A DNA stretch of 64,000 bases, taken from the NCBI GenBank assembly GCA_004352715.1, contig SCFE01000091.1:1292799-1356798 (forward strand), written 5' to 3'. Under the pieces are notes generated by a model that did not search any database, was not told the origin of the DNA, and saw only the letters and a list, made by a program, of their open reading frames with translations. This stretch comes from Hofstenia miamia (Eukaryota > Xenacoelomorpha > Acoela). Positions 61,492-64,000 of this stretch are shown here, piece after piece; the first letter of the stretch is position 1; every line of letters starts with the position of its first letter. The translations under genes and the position numbers were made by a program.

Positions 61492-62480
61492 ACAATATGT
61501 TAGAACAATATTCTGAGATTGTTCAAACAAGTGATAAGCTACAGGAGCTTTTTAACTCTTTTGGTGATTTAGAGCACCTGGTAAATGATTCAACATATCT
61601 AATAATCTAAAGCTTGATTGTGGAAATTTAGTTTGTAAAATTAAGTCAAAATTTATAGAATGTTTAAAGGATCTTTCAAAAAAGCAATTCGAGAAATTTT
61701 CTCCAAAGCATACATCAAGTAAGAAATGGGAAAACAAGGACATTTTAAATTGTACAAAATTCCAAACTAAAATACTGGTTTCATGCAAATCTCTCAACAA
61801 TAAAGATGGTTCCTTAAACAAAAACAGGGGAAGAAAGTTTGTTTCTAATGTCGAAAAATCTATCAAAAATTTATGTGAGACTGCACCCGCTATTGAAAAT
61901 TTAATAATTAACAAAAATAATGACATTGTTTAGATTTTTAAGTCAAGTCAAAAAACAAAGACAAAGACGGCAGAAGCGGCATTAGTAAAGATTAAAAATA
62001 TCAATCTGAGAACCTCAACAAAATGTTTGCCCAAACGTATTATTACAAATATTCCCATATATGAAGAATTGACAGATTATAATGCATTTAAAAGTAATTT
62101 ATTAATTGATAATAAAGAAATATTAAAGGATGTTAATGAAAATGACATATCAATATTATTTTCTAAAACAAACTATATTAAGAATTCTAATGAAGTTATA
62201 CCTAAAATACGTTTACTACTTCTCAATAAAAAGCTGAAATTGCTATTCAATACACTAAATATTAGAGATCATTATTGTGTCAAGATGTGTTTTAACTGTG
62301 GTAAGAATGGACACTCATCAAAAAGTTGCAATAATTAGACATTATCATGTATGTTTTGCTCAGATAATCACAGTTAAAAAGAATGTCCCATCAAAAATGA
62401 CAAGAATAAACATAATTGTATAAATTGTGTTAATTCTAAACAATTTCATTTGGAATCATCTAATCACAATGCATTTAGTA
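61492..62480 (+). pseudogene. LINE ORF1 (gag-like) with CCHC zinc knuckles, broken
   Basis: Starts near 61492 (NMLEQYSEIVQTSDKLQELF), shifts frame at about 61610, and meets a stop at about 61933 before an open stretch to 62337. The C-terminus holds CFNCGKNGHSSKSC, a textbook CCHC knuckle. A second knuckle, CMFCSDNHS-stop-KECP, and a third Cys-rich motif starting NCINC follow past stops. This is the nucleic-acid-binding ORF1 of I/Jockey-type LINEs, which packages element RNA. It lies immediately upstream of the endonuclease ORF, as expected. Confidence 0.82.
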
Positions 62481-62519
62481 GAAAATGCCCAATATACATT
62501 GAACAACTAAATATTACGA

Positions 62520-64000
62520 TTGGAAAAACTCAATATGATTAAAGAAAAATTTTTTAATTTCACTGAATTTAATGAGTATATAAAGCAATATAAAAATCAA
62601 GTCAAATTTCTTAATATCAATTTCCAATGCTTAACAAATAAAGTAACTAAGTATGAAGAATTGATTTTAAATATGGATGGAACTACAATTTGCGGAATAA
62701 CGGAAACATGGTTAAAAGATACTGATAATGACAACATCTATAAGAGAAATTGGTTTAAGATATTTCGCAAGGATAGAGATCTTACAAATTCTACAAAGAC
62801 TAAGTGGCGGCATATTTATCATACCTAAGCATTTTCATCCACAAAATATGTCAAGATCTAAATGTTCAAAATACCCAATTTGAAAGTTTATGGATAGAAT
62901 TTTAATATCGAATGTAAAGCATTTAATTAATTTAAGTTATTGCAACAATCAAAGAAATTTTAATGAATTTTCTGTTATACTATCTTCTGAATTATCAAGA
63001 GCAATGATTGAAAATAAGCCATTAATTCTTATGGGCGATTATAACCAGAATTATCTAAATAAGTATGATAATGCAAATGTTCATGATGTTATAGACATTT
63101 TTTGGATGGGAAGTACTCAATAAAACAATTTCGACTCATATTAATGGAAAAAGCTCATCTTTAATTGACTATTTAATTACAGACATTTCGTACGATAATA
63201 GTTTCATTACAACAGTAACAGATTTTTTCATTTCCGATCATCAAATTACATTTGCAATATATGTTAAAATGAAAGTCAACAAAGAGAAAAAATGGTTATG
63301 TTATAATAATTGTAAAAAATTTAACAAAGAAAAATTATTTTGGGATTTACTAAATCTAAATTGGGGTAACTATTAGAACTCAATGTCCATTAATGAGAAA
63401 CTAAGCTTTACCAATAATAATAATTTGGATCAATTATATAATAAACATTGTTCAGTTACAAAGAAGATCATTTGTGTAAATCAAAAGAGAATTCCTAGTT
63501 GGAAAATATGGATTTCAGAAAAGTCTAAGAAACATATTAACGAGAAACGTCAAGCCTATAGAAATTTGTGTAAAGACAAAAGTTAAGAAAATATGAAGAA
63601 ATATAAAATCTACAAAAATATTCCATCGAATAGTTATAAACTAGATTCGAAAAAATTTTACACGATCAGATTAGCTGTTACTTTAAAAAAATACAGCTTG
63701 TTTAATCAAAATCAATTTGGATTCAGAAAACATTCTTCTATGAATGCTCTTTTGGATACAGTAGAAGATTGGAGACAACTCACAGATAGAAAAGAAAGTG
63801 TATATTCGTTCTTTAGACCTTGCAAAAGCATTCAATTCTATAGATCATGGAATATTGATTAAAAAATTGAAAGATACATACAACTTCGACCTTACTTCTT
63901 CACTTATTGATGATTACTTAAATAATAGATATCAATTTGTGCAATTTAAAAATGAATCATCAAATCTTTTGAAAATTGAAAGGGGTGTTCTGCAAGGTTC
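62520..64000 (+). mobile_element. LINE ORF2: APE endonuclease and RT, cut by the window end
   Basis: Endonuclease motifs in order: VKFLNINFQCLTNK, CGITETWLK (catalytic Glu), LILMGDYNQNYL (GDxN box), SSLIDYLITD and ISDHQITF (SDH box), spread over several frames. After a linker (IPSWKIWISEKSKK) there is an apparent deletion of the first RT blocks. RT then resumes with FNQNQFGFRKHSSMNALLDT, LDLAKAFNSIDHGIL (motif A, with the conserved AFDS worn to AFNS) and ERGVLQGS (motif B) at the window edge. At least five stops or frameshifts make it inactive. With the ORF1 upstream, this is a near-5'-complete copy related to the one at 58228-60475. Confidence 0.85.

Overview
The window is AT-rich, draft-quality nuclear DNA from an animal, most likely an invertebrate. 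The evidence is a spliced aminergic GPCR gene with a roughly 9.1 kb intron, and a mix of Tc1-like, hAT-like, Gypsy and several non-LTR retroelements, one with a 2A-like motif. I cannot name the species. There is no bacterial gene organisation. Nearly every short open frame outside the elements below looks like chance in AT-rich sequence. Seven N-gaps and five single-N joins interrupt the window, and several joins are flanked by duplicated sequence, so local structure at those points is unsafe.

Layout. 1-2.9 kb: two copies of one RTE-like retroposon 3' end, both ending at (TA)n. 4-10.4 kb: non-coding, nothing recognised. 10.43-12.05 kb: a dead Tc1-like transposon with a nested terminal-repeat layout and TA target sites. 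13.0-22.7 kb, minus strand: an aminergic GPCR (muscarinic/histamine-receptor-like), exon 1 at 22353-22739 (TM1 to DRY) and exon 2 at 13022-13239 (TM4-TM5). The exon(s) for TM6-TM7 were not found. Its intron carries a second, minus-strand Tc1/mariner-type transposase relic and hAT-like ends. 23.5-25.4 kb: two hAT-like non-autonomous elements, each with a perfect 8-bp target duplication. 26.2-26.5 kb: a small inverted-repeat element built on a repeated 12-bp word. 26.96-27.93 kb: a flavin-containing monooxygenase relic with one frameshift and two stops.

29.376-38.167 kb: the most unusual object, an 8.8 kb foldback element. Its two arms match as inverted repeats at many anchor points from the tips almost to the centre. 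It begins with AG, is flanked by a 6-bp duplication (GATGCT), and is filled with tandem arrays. It carries one small broken gene that resembles an OB-fold protein. The termini recall Polinton/Maverick elements, but no core Polinton gene is visible.

40.4-46.3 kb: a decayed non-LTR retrotransposon with C-terminal C2H2 fingers, split by a minus-strand Gypsy element with 153-bp LTRs (41879-45111). 48.3-53.3 kb, minus strand: a younger Gypsy-type element with an open RNase H/integrase frame and an intact 645-codon ORF of unknown type in the gag position. 55.4-64 kb: a graveyard of Jockey/CR1-like LINE pieces in both orientations, ending in a 5'-to-RT copy that runs off the window. Apart from the GPCR and perhaps the 645-codon ORF, I see no gene likely to be functional.
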